Of a stretch of DNA of 64,000 nucleotides, positions 8,257-16,763 are shown piece after piece; the stretch's first letter is position 1, and the number at the start of each line of letters is the position of its first letter. A model generated the notes under the pieces. It saw nothing but the letters and a program-made list of their open reading frames with translations. It was not told the DNA's origin and made no database searches. The DNA comes from Acinetobacter zhairuonensis (GTDB lineage: Bacteria; Pseudomonadota; Gammaproteobacteria; Pseudomonadales; Moraxellaceae), in contig NZ_JAKVIM010000001.1 in assembly GCF_022601715.1 (NCBI RefSeq), positions 1-64,000 on the forward strand, in the 5' to 3' direction. The position numbers and the translations under genes are program-made.

Positions 8257-9027
8257 ATGTCAACAAAACGTTATGTAGTAAGAGAGTTGCTTGAACAGCA
8301 TACAAAGCAAAAAAAGCAAGAAAAATTAGAGCAAAGACGTTTAGCACTTGAGCAACGCGCAAAGCACAAGAAACAGAATAAAATCCTACTAGTATTTTTG
8401 TTGATTCTATTTGTTCCACCTTTACTTTTATTTCCTGCATTTCCAAAAAATCTATGGCAGTATGAAATTTATCGCTACATCACTGAAAGCATGTTTATCA
8501 TTATTGGAACTAAAGGCCCTTTGCCATTTTTTACTATTCTTTCCAGTATTTATGTCACTTTTGTGATGCTAGTGTTAAGTGTTTATCTATGCTTTGTATT
8601 TATTAAAAATGTCGGGATAAAAAAGCAATTTCAAGAAGTAATTTATAGTAAATTCTTTCATGCCGAGTTTGAGGCATCGAAGAAATACCCTTGGCTTGAG
8701 AAGTCATTCATCAAGAAAACAATTGTTTCGGGTATGTTTTTCTTTTGCTTTGTAATGAGTCTGATTCATTTTCTTATAGATGATATCTCCTTTCAGGATG
8801 GAAGTCGCAGAGGAGCACTCATTCAGTTGGGCTATAACTATCGGATTGGTGTGCTTGTATGGGAAAGTGTGTTTAGTATCTGTACTGTCTTCCCATTTTT
8901 CTATTTCATTTTTTTATTCATTTATCTTTTTAACTATTTTTTTCGCGGATTAGGCACTGGAAAAATTATTATTCCCCAAAAAGTGGTACATAAAGGAACC
9001 AAGAAGAGCTCACAGAAAAGATCATAA
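8257..9027 (+). CDS. Unknown multi-pass membrane protein
   Basis: I do not recognise this 256-residue protein. Residues 1-45 are strongly basic and Lys/Gln/Glu-rich (KQKKQEKLEQRRLALEQRAKHKKQ), likely a cytoplasmic helix or coiled coil. Four hydrophobic segments follow, at about 47-65, 90-120, 160-180 and 205-235. The tail is again Lys-rich. Base use is clearly more AT-rich than the flanking purine genes and no good ribosome site precedes the ATG, which suggests an acquired accessory gene. It lies between the allA and dioxygenase transcription units. Confidence 0.6.
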   Translation: MSTKRYVVRELLEQHTKQKKQEKLEQRRLALEQRAKHKKQNKILLVFLLILFVPPLLLFPAFPKNLWQYEIYRYITESMFIIIGTKGPLPFFTILSSIYVTFVMLVLSVYLCFVFIKNVGIKKQFQEVIYSKFFHAEFEASKKYPWLEKSFIKKTIVSGMFFFCFVMSLIHFLIDDISFQDGSRRGALIQLGYNYRIGVLVWESVFSICTVFPFFYFIFLFIYLFNYFFRGLGTGKIIIPQKVVHKGTKKSSQKRS

Positions 9028-9057
9028 ACAAAAATAAATCGAATATGGTTTAATAAT

Positions 9058-9082
9058 AGACAGAGACAATTTGTCTCTGTCT
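9058..9082. terminator. Hairpin between converging genes
   Basis: Perfect inverted repeat AGACAGAGACAA / TTGTCTCTGTCT around one central base, between the membrane protein gene (+) and the dioxygenase (-). No long T-run is present, so the terminator role is inferred from position. Confidence 0.6.
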
Positions 9083-9097
9083 GAAATGAGTCAAGGA

Positions 9098-10111
9098 TTA
9101 ATATTTCCCTTCAAAGTTGGCGCTAATACGCTGTTTTAAATATTTTTTTGCTGTAATCGCAGGATATTTATGGGCCGGACTTTCAATCAGCACATCTTCA
9201 TTGGCTTGGCAGAAAAATGCCAAACTATAACGTGCACCTTGATATTCATGGGCTTCAGGGTTTTTCACGCGATGGAAGTTGGATGGCAATTGGTCATCAC
9301 TCCAGCGCATCAGCATATCGCCAATATTACAGGTAATCACATCATCCCGCGGTTCAATGCTGGTCCATTGTTGCTGTTCCATATCTTTACCTGGACAGAC
9401 TTGCAAACCACCTTGACCCTTGCGCTGGAACAATAAGGTTAAGCAGTCGAAGTCGGTGTGCGCACCTGCACGCCATAAGCCAAGTTGATCTTTCAGTGCA
9501 GGATCAACCGCATAGTAATGCAGCATACGCAGGGTACTTTGATAGCTTTCTTGTTGAGGGTCATGTGCATGCGTAAAGAAATCATCGGCAAAACCAAGCT
9601 TATAGGCAAAGCAGGACAAAATTTTCATCCCCACTTCCCAGCAAGCATGTTCAAATTGCAACATGGTCTGCTTGAAGTTTGGTAACTCTTGCTCAGAAGG
9701 ATACAAGCCTTCCATGCGCGGGCGAGTGATTTGATAAGATTCCTTTTGATCAGGCGTATGTGTCGATGGTCGGACTTGCGCCTTACTTTCCCAGCCAGAG
9801 TTTCGCTTTAATGGATACTGGGCTTTGACGGGTTCAGGTAGTTGAAAGAAACGCTGTGTCATTTCAAAAGCATTATTGATTTGCTCTAGCGGAATCCCGT
9901 GATGTGAGACTTGAAAAAAGCCAATATCGGTCGCGGCTTGCCAGAGCTGGTCAGCGATTTCATATTTGCGTTGTTCAAAATCAGATAAATCAATCACGCG
10001 GACTTCGCGTTCAAAGGTTTCTTGACCGAAGGCGCCCATTCGCGCTTCTTTTTTTAATTCATCTAGGCTGTAATCATCTTCAGCAATGGGGTTCAGGATG
10101 GGATGGTTCAT
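9098..10111 (-). CDS. 2-oxoglutarate/Fe(II)-dependent dioxygenase
   Basis: A 337-residue enzyme of the isopenicillin N synthase-like superfamily. The N-terminal DIOX_N part (residues 35-160) contains QVSHHGIPLEQI. The catalytic double-stranded beta helix has the iron triad: GAHTDFDCLTLLF supplies His and Asp, and SNFHRVKNPEA the distal His. The 2-oxoglutarate-binding arginine lies in ARYSLAFF. The substrate cannot be told from sequence. It lies divergent from an 8-oxoguanine deaminase/ABC transporter operon and near urate genes, so hydroxylation or demethylation of a purine is an attractive but untested idea. Confidence 0.85.
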   Translation of the reverse strand: MNHPILNPIAEDDYSLDELKKEARMGAFGQETFEREVRVIDLSDFEQRKYEIADQLWQAATDIGFFQVSHHGIPLEQINNAFEMTQRFFQLPEPVKAQYPLKRNSGWESKAQVRPSTHTPDQKESYQITRPRMEGLYPSEQELPNFKQTMLQFEHACWEVGMKILSCFAYKLGFADDFFTHAHDPQQESYQSTLRMLHYYAVDPALKDQLGLWRAGAHTDFDCLTLLFQRKGQGGLQVCPGKDMEQQQWTSIEPRDDVITCNIGDMLMRWSDDQLPSNFHRVKNPEAHEYQGARYSLAFFCQANEDVLIESPAHKYPAITAKKYLKQRISANFEGKY

Positions 10112-10566
10112 ATCTCTACCTCAAATTTTGGATATACATGACCCAATCTTGCTGTAGACAGGAGAAAGGGTCATTTTGGTCAAAAAAAGCCACATATTCT
10201 TTGGTGAAGAACATGGACATATTTCTGAGCAATGACCCACAAAGATGACAGAAAGAAAAATCTTTGCTGAACGCTTCTACTCTGCTTTAAGCTAAGCATT
10301 TTTTATACCAAGACAGAGAATCAATAAAAAATAGAAAATATAGCGTGTGAAATAAGCAATTTTTAACTTGTGATGAATCAGGATGGAATGGGAGTAAAAG
10401 AATGAATCATTTTTGCACATTGGGATGCTGTAAATTGGTGCGTAAGCTGACTAATCTCGTCGAGTAAGTTTAGGTTGGGAGTAGATGCTGCTTCATCTAC
10501 GATTTGAAAAAGGATTAAGATGCAGTCTTATTTAACTTAAGATATTGAAAAATAATTAAAATTATA
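10112..10566. other. Long divergent control region
   Basis: Non-coding region between the dioxygenase gene (-) and the ABC transporter operon (+). A perfect inverted repeat GTAGATG-CTGCTT-CATCTAC at 10481-10500 lies about 70-90 bp upstream of the sigma-54-type promoter, a plausible place for an activator site. I see no gene. Confidence 0.5.
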
Positions 10567-10568
10567 AA

Positions 10569-10585
10569 TTGGCATAGAGCTTGCT
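10569..10585 (+). promoter_or_regulatory. Sigma-54 type promoter
   Basis: TTGGCAT-AGAGC-TTGCT fits the -24/-12 consensus: GG at 10571-10572 and GC at 10583-10584 with exactly ten bases between. This would put the transporter/deaminase operon under RpoN and an enhancer-binding activator such as NtrC, consistent with nitrogen scavenging. Assigned by motif only. Confidence 0.6.
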
Positions 10586-10596
10586 AAATCTAGCTT

Positions 10597-10773
10597 GAGT
10601 ATAAGCGGTTAGTGTGTAGCTTACACATGGGACATTGCTCTACAGCGTTGGCTGTTCCTCTTTTAGGGGACAAGGCTAAGTTTGGCTTGGCTTTGAGAGA
10701 AAATGTATCTGAACATTTTACCCCTAAAAAAGAATAGCAAAGTGAGTTCATGCATAGATTAGGGGTATTACTT
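10597..10773 (+). other. Structured 5' leader of the ABC operon
   Basis: About 180 bases lie between the predicted start site and the first gene. Several hairpins are visible: GTGTA/TACAC near 10613-10625, ACAGC-GTTG-GCTGT near 10640-10653, CCTC/GGGG just after, and AAAATGT/ACATTTT near 10700. The density suggests a regulatory RNA leader (riboswitch or antitermination), but I cannot match it to a named class. Confidence 0.4.
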
Positions 10774-11754
10774 ATGAAAATTCATCACCGTGTAGGCAAA
10801 GGTCATTTAGCTCTCCTTGCTGGTGCTTTACTTTGGAGTTCCTTCTCGCAGGCTGCCGATAAACTGGTTTTGCAAACCACTTGGTATGCTCAAGCCGAAC
10901 AGGGCGGTTATTATCAAGCTTTGGCACAAGGCATTTATAAAAAATACGGATTAGATGTCGAAATTAAAATTGGCGGTCCACAAGTCAATAATATGACCCT
11001 GCTGCTATCAAAACGTGCCGATATTATTATTAACTATGATTTACAAGTGCTGAAAGGCATGGAAAGTAATTTTCCCATTAAGGCCATTGCTGCACCATTC
11101 CAGTTTGATCCGCAAGGAATACTCACCCATGCCGATGTTAAATCCCTATCCGGGTTAAAAGGGAAAACCATTCTGGTCTCGACCAGTGGGCAAGCAAGCT
11201 GGTGGCCATGGTTAAAAAACAAATATAAGTTAGATGCTGCGCAAGCACGCCCGTATACCTTCAATATGCAACCGTTCCTTGCGGGTAAAAATGTCGCGCA
11301 ACAAGCCTACGCCACTTCAGAAGTTTTCCAAGCCAGAAAAGCAGAACCTTCAAGTAAATTCTTCTTATTTGCCGATGCTGGCTATCCCGCGTATGGCGGA
11401 ATTTTAGTGACCCGTAATGATGTGATTCAGTCCAAACCTGATGTGGTACAGCGTTTTGTAAAAGCCTCGATGGAGGGCTGGAAAAATTACTTAGCCGATC
11501 CAAGACTCGGTAATGCCATCATCAAAAAAGAAAATCCAAATATGCAGGATGATCTGTTGGCATTTGCTGTGGGGCAAATGAAACAACTGCGTCTGATTGA
11601 TGGTGGCGATGCCAAAAGCAAAGGCATTGGTGTCATGACTGATGCACGCTGGAAAGCGACCCGAGATTTTATGGTTGGTGCAGGTTTATTGGATGCCAAG
11701 GTCAACTGGAAAAATGCTTACACCACTCAGTTTGTAAGTTCTGTCAAAAAATAA
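10774..11754 (+). CDS. NMT1-type ABC transporter substrate-binding protein
   Basis: A periplasmic binding protein of the NitT/TauT/SsuA/THI5 superfamily, 326 residues from this start. The start is chosen because AGGGG lies just upstream and the N-terminus is a clear signal peptide (MKIHHRVGKGHLALLAGALL, cleavage after SQA); an upstream ATG at 10750 is less good. The fold signature QTTWYAQAEQGGYYQALAQG and the GGPQVNNMTLLLSKRADI block are typical. Genetic linkage to the deaminase suggests a purine or purine-like N-heterocycle as ligand. The ATPase gene follows after 51 bp. Confidence 0.85.
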   Translation: MKIHHRVGKGHLALLAGALLWSSFSQAADKLVLQTTWYAQAEQGGYYQALAQGIYKKYGLDVEIKIGGPQVNNMTLLLSKRADIIINYDLQVLKGMESNFPIKAIAAPFQFDPQGILTHADVKSLSGLKGKTILVSTSGQASWWPWLKNKYKLDAAQARPYTFNMQPFLAGKNVAQQAYATSEVFQARKAEPSSKFFLFADAGYPAYGGILVTRNDVIQSKPDVVQRFVKASMEGWKNYLADPRLGNAIIKKENPNMQDDLLAFAVGQMKQLRLIDGGDAKSKGIGVMTDARWKATRDFMVGAGLLDAKVNWKNAYTTQFVSSVKK

Positions 11755-11805
11755 TACCCGTAACAGGTTAATAAAATAAGGCAGTTTGCCTGAAGGGGAA
11801 ACCTT

Positions 11806-12627
11806 ATGAATTTTGCATTACCCATTGAAGAGATGCTGCAACAATCGAGCAGCTTTATCCCCCCGATGCTGATGGCTAGAGGCGTGGAAAAGACTTATCC
11901 CAATGGAACCCATGCCTTACAACGTCTGGATTTAGATATTGCCCGTGGGGAAATCGTTTCTCTGCTCGGACCCTCAGGTTGTGGCAAAAGTACCTTGCTG
12001 AAAATGTTTGCCGATCTGGAACAACCTACTGCTGGACAAGTGCGCTGGAATGGTAAAAATGACATTCAGTCGCAGTGCAAAATGGCGATGGTGTTTCAGG
12101 AAGCGACCCTGATGCCATGGGCGAATATTGAAGACAATGTGCGCTTACCGTTGGATTTACAAGGCGTATCTAAATCCGTCCGTACGGCAAAAGTGCATGA
12201 GGCTTTAAAAGCCGTAGGATTAGAAAAATTTACTCAAGCCTATCCGCGAGAACTTTCAGGCGGAATGCAAATGCGAGCATCTCTAGCTCGAGCCTTGGTC
12301 ACAGAACCAGATTTGTTACTCATGGATGAACCCTTTGGGGCTTTAGATGAATTTACCCGTCATAAACTCGACAGTGATATCCGCCAGTTATGGTCGGAAC
12401 GTGATTTAACCGTGGTATTTGTCACCCACAGTATTTATGAAGCGGTGTATTTATCCTCTCGTGTCATTGTCATGGGTGCTCGTCCAGGCCGAGTGGTCGC
12501 GGATATTGAAATTGATGGTCCGTATGCGCGGGATGAAAGCTTCCGTACTTCAGCAGCGTTTATTCAACAATGTTCATATCTATCACAAGTATTGGCTCAA
12601 GCGAGTGGAGGGCATGATCATGATTAA
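11806..12627 (+). CDS. ABC transporter ATP-binding protein (NitT/TauT type)
   Basis: Cytoplasmic ATPase of 273 residues that powers the importer encoded around it. It shows Walker A GPSGCGKST at about residue 57, the Q-loop MVFQEATLMPWANIEDN, the signature LSGGMQMRASLARAL near 145, and Walker B LLLMDEPFGALDE followed by the switch His in VVFVTHS. Its end overlaps the permease gene, so the subunits are translationally coupled. Confidence 0.92.
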   Translation: MNFALPIEEMLQQSSSFIPPMLMARGVEKTYPNGTHALQRLDLDIARGEIVSLLGPSGCGKSTLLKMFADLEQPTAGQVRWNGKNDIQSQCKMAMVFQEATLMPWANIEDNVRLPLDLQGVSKSVRTAKVHEALKAVGLEKFTQAYPRELSGGMQMRASLARALVTEPDLLLMDEPFGALDEFTRHKLDSDIRQLWSERDLTVVFVTHSIYEAVYLSSRVIVMGARPGRVVADIEIDGPYARDESFRTSAAFIQQCSYLSQVLAQASGGHDHD

Positions 12628-13414
12628 ACCGTTAATCAAGAACCCTGCTATTCAACGGATTGCAGCACCCATGATGTTAGGTTTGTTGTTGCTGCTGACT
12701 TGGCAAATCAGTTTTCAGCAACTTGATGTGCCTGTGTATATTGTTCCTAAACCAAGCGATATCGCCATGACCTTGGTGAATCAGTCAGGGCTATTATTTG
12801 GTAGCTTGTGGGTCACTTTAAAAATCACCTTATTGGCATTTCTCAGTGCGGTAATTATTGGCACTTTGGTCGCTTTTTTGTTTGTGCAAAGTCGTGTCAT
12901 TGAAGCCTGCTTTATGCCTTATGCCATTTTATTCCAAGTCACACCAATTGTTGCGATTGCACCGTTGGTGATTATCTGGATTCAAAACACCACGTTGGCT
13001 TTGGTGGTCTGTGCCATGTTGGTGGCGATTTTCCCGATTTTGACCAATACCACTTTGGGGTTGCGTAGTGTAAATAAGGGCTTATTGAATTTATTCCAAA
13101 TTAATAAAGCCAGTCGCTGGCAGATTTTGTTGCGCTTGCGTGTCCCGAATGCGCTACCGTATTTCTTTGGTGGGCTACGGATTTCTTGTGGTCTTGCATT
13201 GATTGGTGCGGTGGTCTCTGAGTTTGTGGCAGGTACGGGCGGCACCAGTGCTGGACTGGCTTATCAGATTTTACAAGCAGGTTTTCAACTGGACTTACCT
13301 TTAATGTTTGCAGCGTTGTTACTGATTACCTGCACAGGCTTGGCGTTATTTGTGCTGATGTCTTGGATCAGTACTTTGTTTTTAAGTAAGTGGCACGAAA
13401 GTGAGCAGGTCTAA
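12620..13414 (+). CDS. ABC transporter permease (NitT/TauT type)
   Basis: Inner-membrane subunit of the importer, 264 residues with about six transmembrane segments. The binding-protein-dependent transport EAA-like loop is INKASRWQILLRLRVPNALP near residue 165. ATG at 12620 is preferred because GGAGG at 12607-12611 is eight bases upstream; ATG at 12614 would be too close. The reading frame stays open to 12419, but those codons lie inside the ATPase gene. The stop overlaps the start of the amidohydrolase gene (TAATG). Confidence 0.9.
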   Translation: MIKPLIKNPAIQRIAAPMMLGLLLLLTWQISFQQLDVPVYIVPKPSDIAMTLVNQSGLLFGSLWVTLKITLLAFLSAVIIGTLVAFLFVQSRVIEACFMPYAILFQVTPIVAIAPLVIIWIQNTTLALVVCAMLVAIFPILTNTTLGLRSVNKGLLNLFQINKASRWQILLRLRVPNALPYFFGGLRISCGLALIGAVVSEFVAGTGGTSAGLAYQILQAGFQLDLPLMFAALLLITCTGLALFVLMSWISTLFLSKWHESEQV

Positions 13415-14844
13415 TGAATACTCAATATCTAATTAAAAATGCTTATGCCATTTTGACGGGTTTATCTGGCGATGCAGCACGCTCTAGTGCAACCGATATT
13501 CGTATTCAGGATGGAAAAATCAGTGCCTTAGGACAGCTCAGCCCAGAACCAGAAGATACCATTGTTGATGCCAAAGATTGTGTGATTTACCCAGCATGGG
13601 TGAATACGCATCATCATCTGTTTCAGTCATTACTGAAAGGGGAGCCACAAGGTTTAAACCAGAGCTTAACGTCTTGGCTGGCCAGTACACCATATCGCTT
13701 TCGTGGTGCGTTTGATGAGGCAACCTTTCGTATAGCCGTACGTATTGGGCTGATTGAGTTATTGCGCTCGGGCTGCGCCACAGTGGCCGATCATCATTAC
13801 CTATATTGGCCAAATATGCCGTTTGATGGTGCTGCAATCTTATTTGAAGAAGCGGAAAAACTTGGAATGCGCTTTGTGCTGTGTCGTGGCGGAGCAACCC
13901 AAACCCGTGGTTTGGAAAGTGAGTTACCTCAAGCCTTGCGTGCAGAAAAGTTTGAAGATTACATGTTGGATGTTGAACGCTTGGTTCAGCAATATCATCA
14001 AAAAGATGCCAATGCATTTCGAAAGATTGTCATGGCACCAACCTCCAGTCTACATTCGACTACTGCGCAACAATTTAGAGAAAGTGCTAAATTTGCGCGG
14101 CAACTCGGGATTGGACTGCATAGCCATTTGTCTGAAACCGTCGATTATTTGGATGCGGCCAAGCATAAATTTTCCATGACACCTGTGCAGTTCTGTGCGG
14201 AACATGATTGGGTGGGTTCAGATGTCTGGTTCGCGCATCTAGTCAAATTGTTGCCTGAAGAAATCAAGATTTTAGGTCAAACCCATACAGGGATTGCGCA
14301 TTGTCCACAAAGTAATGCGCGCTTAGGCAGTGGTATTGCCGACTTGGTAGCTTTAGAACATGCGGGCATGACCATTTCAATTGGGGTGGATGGTGCAGCC
14401 TCCAATGAAGCAGCCGATATGTTGTCTGAAACGCATGCAGCTTGGCTCATGCAACGCGCCCGTAAAGGCATGTTGGCGGTTCCTCAATATGATGGTGGAT
14501 TATTTGAAGGCGGAGCTGATGCCGCGACCATTGAAGATATTGTGCGCTGGGGGACAGCAGGTGGCGCAAAAATTCTAGGTCTAGATCAAGTCGGTACGAT
14601 TGAAGTCGGGCAGCAAGCAGATTTTGTTCTGTATCAGTTAGATGATCCCCGTTACTTTGGTCTACATGATATTGCCATTGGTCCGATTGCAAGTGGTGGT
14701 CGGGCACATATTAAAGCCATGTTTGTAGCTGGAAAAATAGTGGTACAGGATGATCAAATTCCAGATGTAGACATGAAGGAGTTGGCTTGGCAAGCAAGGC
14801 AGGCGGTGCAGTTACTGCAACAGCGGACTTTACAAGTGGCTTAA
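13414..14844 (+). CDS. 8-oxoguanine deaminase-like amidohydrolase
   Basis: Metal-dependent cytosine/guanine deaminase-type enzyme, 476 residues. Metal-binding and catalytic motifs are NTHHHLFQSLLKG (about residue 64), LHSHLSET (about 237), HCPQSNARLGSG (about 294) and IGVDGAASNEAADM (about 325). The pattern fits the group that includes Pseudomonas PA0142-type 8-oxoguanine deaminase and the triazine hydrolases. If it acts on 8-oxoguanine it releases ammonia and forms urate, which the nearby hpxO-uraH-uraD genes would degrade. An isocytosine or triazine-like substrate remains possible. It is the last gene of the ABC transporter operon. Confidence 0.8.
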   Translation: MNTQYLIKNAYAILTGLSGDAARSSATDIRIQDGKISALGQLSPEPEDTIVDAKDCVIYPAWVNTHHHLFQSLLKGEPQGLNQSLTSWLASTPYRFRGAFDEATFRIAVRIGLIELLRSGCATVADHHYLYWPNMPFDGAAILFEEAEKLGMRFVLCRGGATQTRGLESELPQALRAEKFEDYMLDVERLVQQYHQKDANAFRKIVMAPTSSLHSTTAQQFRESAKFARQLGIGLHSHLSETVDYLDAAKHKFSMTPVQFCAEHDWVGSDVWFAHLVKLLPEEIKILGQTHTGIAHCPQSNARLGSGIADLVALEHAGMTISIGVDGAASNEAADMLSETHAAWLMQRARKGMLAVPQYDGGLFEGGADAATIEDIVRWGTAGGAKILGLDQVGTIEVGQQADFVLYQLDDPRYFGLHDIAIGPIASGGRAHIKAMFVAGKIVVQDDQIPDVDMKELAWQARQAVQLLQQRTLQVA

Positions 14845-14876
14845 ATGAAGTTCTGAAACACATTTTAATCTCTATA

Positions 14877-14909
14877 AAAGAGTTTACAGATTTTCACTGT
14901 AAGCTCTTT
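14877..14909 (+). terminator. Terminator after the deaminase operon
   Basis: A 12-13-bp stem (AAAGAGTTTACAG with CTGTAAGCTCTTT, one G-T pair) and a 7-base loop, ending in TTT. Confidence 0.75.
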
Positions 14910-15431
14910 AAATATTTTAGGTGGGTTGTTTTTAATATTTTTATAAGTCGTATATTCTAGTTTTTAAGTGAGTTTAATATAGGATTTGATCATTAAAATT
15001 TTATTAACTTAAGTATTTTTATTCGAATATACATATATGTATATTTATAGCTTTATTTTTTTATACTCCCCGTGACTATATTTTTTATAAAAATTACAAA
15101 ATTTTTATAAAATAAATTTAATTTTTAAAATTCACATGAACTTATATCTGTTTTTAAATAATAATTTATTGAATAATAAGTATTTTATTTTATGACTTGT
15201 TGGTCGGATTAAATGTTTTACTTTTTGAGTGTCGCAAGTAATTCAATATTTTATTGACAATATTTGTCAAATTAATCCAATGATGGTCATTTTAGCTAAA
15301 GAATTATTAGTTGTATTTTAATTATATCTTATTAATGTTGCTTTTGAAGTTTTTCTGTATTTTTAGGGAATTGAAATTAGTTTTTAAAGTGTGATAATTT
15401 TCACCAAATGTTATATTTATTTTGATTAAAA
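14910..15431. other. Very AT-rich leader upstream of the pilin cluster
   Basis: About 520 bases with long A/T runs and no gene on either strand. Composition contrasts sharply with both sides. Such DNA is typical of H-NS-bound, transcriptionally silenced accessory loci; that role is inferred. No clear ribosome site precedes the first pilin ATG. Confidence 0.6.
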
Positions 15432-15878
15432 ATGCAAAAAAAAATTAGATCACATGTGCTGGCCTCAGGATTTACATTGATTGAACTCATGATTACTATT
15501 GTGATTGCCGCGATTTTAGCTGCAATCGCAATACCTTCATATCAAAGTTATATCAAGAAATCACAGCTTCGAGCTGCGCAAAATGATTTGGTTGCATTAA
15601 GTTTAGTTTTTGAAAATTATTATCAGCGTAATCTATCTTATCCAAATGTTGATTATGCTGATACGAATGCATTAATAGCCTCAACAGCATTTCCACAATG
15701 GTCTCCAAGTAAAAAAGAAATTTTTGAGTTTTCCAGCGCTAAAGTCAATGCTGGCAAAGGATATGAATTATTGGCTACAGCCAAAAGTAGCAGTAATTTA
15801 AATGGTTGTATTTTAAAAATTACAAATACAAATACCAGAACTGCGACAACAAGTTGTGAAGGAAAGACCTCGTGGTAA
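15432..15878 (+). CDS. Type IV pilin-like protein (PilE type)
   Basis: A 148-residue prepilin. The leader ends at Gly13, followed by FTLIELMITIVIAAILAAIA, the N-methylation Phe and the Glu at +5 that are hallmarks of class IVa pilins cut by PilD. The globular part has the PilE-like SYQSYIKKSQLRAAQNDL helix and two cysteines near the C-terminus (NGCILKI and TSCEGK) that could form the D-region disulfide. It is the first of five pilin-like genes with overlapping or near-overlapping ends. It may be a minor pilin or the main subunit of a separate fibre. Confidence 0.85.
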   Translation: MQKKIRSHVLASGFTLIELMITIVIAAILAAIAIPSYQSYIKKSQLRAAQNDLVALSLVFENYYQRNLSYPNVDYADTNALIASTAFPQWSPSKKEIFEFSSAKVNAGKGYELLATAKSSSNLNGCILKITNTNTRTATTSCEGKTSW

Positions 15879-16360
15879 TCAGCAATATCAGAGAGGCTGG
15901 TTTAAGCCTAATCGAACTGATGATTACCATTACTATTCTGGCTATTTTAGTGGTCAGCGGAACAGCATTAACAGGTCAATGGTCAAGACAAACAGAATTA
16001 GATAAAGCCTCTATGGCTTTAAACAGTGCAATGGGATTAGCCAAAGCGACGGCTATTCGAAATGAATTTGCGCAAACAGCAGACTCTTCAGCCAGTCAAA
16101 TATGCTTTGATGCCAATACCAAAGTACTCGAAGTTCATAAAGCGAGCGCAACTCAGGCTGCAAGTTGTAGCAATACAGTCGTATTTAGTTATCCCCTCAG
16201 TCAGCGCATAGAAATTAAGAATGTAGATACGACCTCCTTCAAATGCTTTTCATTTAATCATTTTGGGCAGGTTGCGACTGAAATTACGGGGAACTGTAAA
16301 AAGAATTTAACGCTCACGCTCAGTAACGGGACATTAAATGAAAGCCTTACATTCAATTAA
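15872..16360 (+). CDS. FimT/GspH-like minor pilin
   Basis: A 162-residue pseudopilin. GTG at 15872 is the likely start: AGGAAAG lies about six bases upstream and the gene overlaps the previous stop. The prepilin motif is AG|LSLIELMITITILAILVV with Glu at +5. The following segment RQTELDKASMALNSAMGLAKATAIRN matches the GspH/FimT helix. The C-terminal domain holds paired cysteines. FimT-type minor pilins help initiate pilus assembly and, in some Acinetobacter relatives and other genera, bind DNA during transformation; that role is not shown here. Confidence 0.8.
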   Translation: MVISNIREAGLSLIELMITITILAILVVSGTALTGQWSRQTELDKASMALNSAMGLAKATAIRNEFAQTADSSASQICFDANTKVLEVHKASATQAASCSNTVVFSYPLSQRIEIKNVDTTSFKCFSFNHFGQVATEITGNCKKNLTLTLSNGTLNESLTFN

Positions 16361-16763
16361 ATCAAACCAACACGGGGTTGGTTTATTGGAGGCACTCATC
16401 GCTGTTGCACTTTCCAGCTTTGTCATTTTAGGTGCACTTTATAGTATGGGGCGTATGTTTGTGAGCCAGAAGCAGACCAATGTGCAATATATTGTAATTA
16501 ATGAATTACGAGCAAAGTTACAGAATGCAACCTCGTCCGAGAAGGCTGAATGGTGCAATGGTACAAGCCATCCAACCATTACATTGCCTAAGGAAACTTC
16601 TGCAACAGATGTAAAGGTTATTTGTAAGTCAATGGACGTGACCGTAAACAATGCCAGCAACTCAAGTTATAACAAAACAATTACAGAAACGCAGTTAGTC
16701 AAATTTGAGCTAGATAATGCCTTGCTCGGTGGAAAAGTAACCGTTGGGGAAGAGTTAAAATGA
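16338..16763 (+). CDS. PilV-like minor pilin
   Basis: A 141-residue prepilin-like protein. The cleavage site is HG|VGLLEALIAVALSSFVILGA with Glu at +5, the usual PilV form (GxxLLEVLIA). Two cysteines (EWCNGT and VICKSM) may pair. It starts 23 bases inside the end of the FimT-like gene and overlaps the next start by four bases (ATGA), so the cluster is tightly coupled. PilV belongs to the minor-pilin tip complex in related pili. Confidence 0.78.
   Translation: MKALHSIKSNQHGVGLLEALIAVALSSFVILGALYSMGRMFVSQKQTNVQYIVINELRAKLQNATSSEKAEWCNGTSHPTITLPKETSATDVKVICKSMDVTVNNASNSSYNKTITETQLVKFELDNALLGGKVTVGEELK

Noticed and set aside
10597..10773. Named purine or guanidine riboswitch in the ABC operon leader
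   Set aside because: Hairpins are present but I could not match the conserved cores of any known class, so only a generic structured leader is reported.
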